Assembly: GCF_022662575.1 (NCBI RefSeq)
Contig: NZ_JALBFU010000001.1
Coordinates: forward strand, 181,188-245,187
Direction: 5' to 3'
Length of the DNA: 64,000 nt
From: Luteimonas aquatica
GTDB lineage: Bacteria > Pseudomonadota > Gammaproteobacteria > Xanthomonadales > Xanthomonadaceae
A program made the position numbers and the translations under genes. The stretch's first letter is position 1, and each line of letters starts with the position of its first letter. Below the pieces are notes generated by a model. That model made no database searches, was not told the DNA's origin, and saw nothing but the letters and a program-made list of their open reading frames with translations. Shown one piece after another: positions 62,350-64,000 of this stretch.

Positions 62350-63119
62350 GCGCAACTGCTGCAACCACCGCGGGCGCGGGACGGCTGCAAGGCAAGCACT
62401 GCCTGATCACCGCCGCCGGCGCGGGCATCGGCCGCGAGAGCGCCCTGGCCTGCGCGCGCGAGGGCGCGCGCGTGCTCGCGACCGACGTCGACGCCCGGGC
62501 GCTGCGCGCGCTGGCGTCGGAGCAGGCGGGCATCGAGGTCGAGGCGCTCGACGTCACCGACCCGGCCGCGATCGAGGCCCTGGTCGCCGTGCACGGGCCC
62601 TTCGACGTGCTGTTCAACTGCGCCGGCTACGTGCACCAGGGCACCATCCTGGAATGCGACGCGGCCGCGTGGCGGCGCTCGTTCTCGATCAACGTCGACG
62701 CCATGTACTTCCTGTGCAAAGCGGTGCTTCCCGGCATGCTGGCTCAGGACGGCGGCAGCATCATCAACATGTCCTCGGTCGCCTCCAGCATCAAGGGCGC
62801 GCCCAACCGGTTCGTCTACGGCGCGACCAAGGCCGCGGTGATCGGCCTGACCAAGGCCATCGCCGCCGATTTCGTCGCCAAGGGCGTGCGCTGCAACGCG
62901 ATCTGCCCGGGAACGGTGAAGACACCGTCGCTGGCCGAGCGCGTGAGCGCGCTGGGCGGCGATCCGCAAACGGTGTGGAAAAGCTTCACCGACCGCCAGC
63001 CGATGGGCCGCCTGGGCGATCCGCGCGAGATCGCGGCGCTGGTGGTCTATCTCGCCTCCGACGAATCCTCCTTCACCACCGGCCAGACGCACGTCATCGA
63101 CGGCGGCTGGTCGATCTGA
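62346..63119 (+). CDS. SDR, 2-keto-3-deoxy-L-fuconate dehydrogenase type
   Basis: A 257-residue classical SDR, with TAAGAGIG cofactor motif, VLATDVDARALRAL, NCAGYVHQGTILE, the Ser in INMSSVASSIKG and Tyr/Lys in FVYGATKAAV. ASSIKGAPNRFVYGATKAAV is close to the segment seen in 2-keto-3-deoxy-L-fuconate dehydrogenases. It oxidises 2-keto-3-deoxy-L-fuconate at C-4 with NAD+ to the 2,4-diketo acid. The start ATG overlaps the lactonase stop (ATGA). The dehydratase that makes its substrate (L-fuconate dehydratase) is not in the window and should lie to the right. Confidence 0.86.
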   Translation: MSATAATTAGAGRLQGKHCLITAAGAGIGRESALACAREGARVLATDVDARALRALASEQAGIEVEALDVTDPAAIEALVAVHGPFDVLFNCAGYVHQGTILECDAAAWRRSFSINVDAMYFLCKAVLPGMLAQDGGSIINMSSVASSIKGAPNRFVYGATKAAVIGLTKAIAADFVAKGVRCNAICPGTVKTPSLAERVSALGGDPQTVWKSFTDRQPMGRLGDPREIAALVVYLASDESSFTTGQTHVIDGGWSI

Positions 63120-63136
63120 CTTCGGGCAACGACACG

Positions 63137-64000
63137 ATGAAACTGCTGCGTTACGGCGAACCGGGACACGAACGGCCCGGCCTGCTGCACGAGGACGGGA
63201 CCCTGCGCGACCTGGGCGTGGTGATCGACGACATCGCCGGCGAGCACCTGACCCGCGCGGGCCTGGAACGGCTGCGGCGGCTGGATCCGGCGGCGCTGCC
63301 GAAGGTGGCGGGCGAGGTGCGCTACGGCGCCGCGGTCGGCCGGGTCGGCAAGTTCATATGCGTGGGATTGAACTACGCCGACCATGCCGCCGAGTCCGGC
63401 ATGACGGTGCCGGACATGCCGGTGCTGTTCATGAAGGCCACCACCGCGATCATGGGCCCGGACGACACGGTGGTGATCCCGCGCGGATCGCGCAAGACCG
63501 ACTGGGAGGTGGAGCTGGGCGTGGTGATCGGCGATCTCGCGCGCGACGTCGCCGAGGACGAGGCGATGGCGCACGTGGCAGGCTACGTGGTGATCAACGA
63601 CCTGTCCGAACGCGAATTCCAGCTCGAGCACTGCGGCCAGTGGGTGAAGGGCAAGAGTTGCGACACCTTCGGTCCGATCGGGCCATGGCTGGTGACGCGC
63701 GACGAGATCCCCGATCCGCAGGCCCTGTCGATCTGGCTGGAGGTCAACGGCCATCGCCACCAGGACGGCAACACGCGCACGATGGTGCACACGGTGGCGC
63801 ACCTGGTCAGCCACATCAGCCGCTACATGACCCTGATGCCGGGCGACGTGATCAGCACCGGGACGCCGCCGGGCGTGGGGCTGGGCATGGATCCGCCGCA
63901 ATACCTGAAGCCGGGCGACGTCATCGAGCTCGGGATCGAAGGGCTGGGGCGCCAGCGCCAGCGGGTGGTCGCGCACGAGCGCGACAGGCCCGCGCCTTGA
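63137..64000 (+). CDS. Fumarylacetoacetate hydrolase-fold, 2,4-diketo-3-deoxy-L-fuconate hydrolase type
   Basis: A 287-residue FAH-superfamily enzyme. Visible are VGLNYADHAAESGM, metal-binding WEVELGVVIGD (Glu residues), and DLSEREFQLEHCGQWVKGKS followed by FGPIGPWLVTRDE, VNGHRHQDGN and ISTGTPPGVGLGM. The N-terminal third (MKLLRYGEPGHERPGLLHE) is the usual lid. It hydrolyses the C-C bond of 2,4-diketo-3-deoxy-L-fuconate to pyruvate and lactate, the last step of the pathway. It is 17 bases after the SDR gene, and its stop codon is exactly the last three bases of the window, so the gene is complete but nothing beyond it can be seen. Confidence 0.87.
   Translation: MKLLRYGEPGHERPGLLHEDGTLRDLGVVIDDIAGEHLTRAGLERLRRLDPAALPKVAGEVRYGAAVGRVGKFICVGLNYADHAAESGMTVPDMPVLFMKATTAIMGPDDTVVIPRGSRKTDWEVELGVVIGDLARDVAEDEAMAHVAGYVVINDLSEREFQLEHCGQWVKGKSCDTFGPIGPWLVTRDEIPDPQALSIWLEVNGHRHQDGNTRTMVHTVAHLVSHISRYMTLMPGDVISTGTPPGVGLGMDPPQYLKPGDVIELGIEGLGRQRQRVVAHERDRPAP

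Overview
The window is high-GC (roughly 68-70%) DNA from a gammaproteobacterium of the Xanthomonadales, most likely Lysobacteraceae (Lysobacter-like). This rests on the gene content: an EfpL/YeiP-type elongation factor, a fused IcmF mutase, a scattered liu leucine pathway, a GH18 chitinase, many small exported Cys-containing proteins, and the intergenic repeat style. The assignment is inference from sequence only. I saw no rRNA, no convincing tRNA and no CRISPR array.

Layout. 1-2.2 kb: the start of a HAF-repeat protein and a TCR/Tet-type MFS pump. 2.2-9.9 kb: a seven-gene minus-strand catabolic operon (acyl-CoA dehydrogenase, APH-type kinase, histidine phosphatase, two SDRs, PcaD-like hydrolase, MDR reductase) divergent from a LysR regulator; it resembles 4-hydroxyacyl-CoA (levulinate-type) catabolism. 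10.1-13.5 kb: serA divergent from a D-2-hydroxyglutarate dehydrogenase-like flavoprotein across a repeat-filled gap. 14-31.4 kb: a dispersed leucine degradation set, all on the minus strand (leucine dehydrogenase, isovaleryl-CoA dehydrogenase, thiolase, MCC beta, methylglutaconyl-CoA hydratase, VOC protein, MCC alpha, HMG-CoA lyase, an SDR). It is interrupted by efpL, a Fur-regulated feoAB operon, a bactofilin, and two alanine-rich repeat lipoproteins. A 4.3-copy tandem array of a 114-bp palindrome-bearing unit precedes the isovaleryl-CoA dehydrogenase gene.

31.8-40.3 kb: an orphan ketosynthase-like protein divergent from a papain-like plus alpha/beta-hydrolase fusion, then a WXXGXW-type exported protein and the giant IcmF mutase. 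40.3-44.95 kb: a low-GC island, the best candidate for an undescribed system. It holds a NYN-family nuclease gene overlapping a NACHT-type STAND NTPase with a pentapeptide-repeat-like segment, then a DUF4253 protein and a four-helix membrane protein. GTCAGRGTCGAC-type motifs and the 3' end of a REP-associated transposase separate the units. The NYN gene is split by one extra G in a G7 tract.

44.9-58.6 kb: accessory housekeeping and envelope genes: a MazG-like hydrolase, an SPFH/zinc-ribbon/membrane trio, YaeQ, a YdeI-like protein, a membrane-anchored Mrr-type nuclease, a YaiI protein, chitinase and many exported proteins of unknown function. 58.9-64 kb: a GAF-GGDEF cyclase, then a strong promoter/operator and a four-gene operon with stop/start overlaps that fits the non-phosphorylating L-fucose pathway (dehydrogenase, lactonase, keto-deoxy-fuconate dehydrogenase, diketo-acid hydrolase). 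The last gene ends exactly at the window edge.
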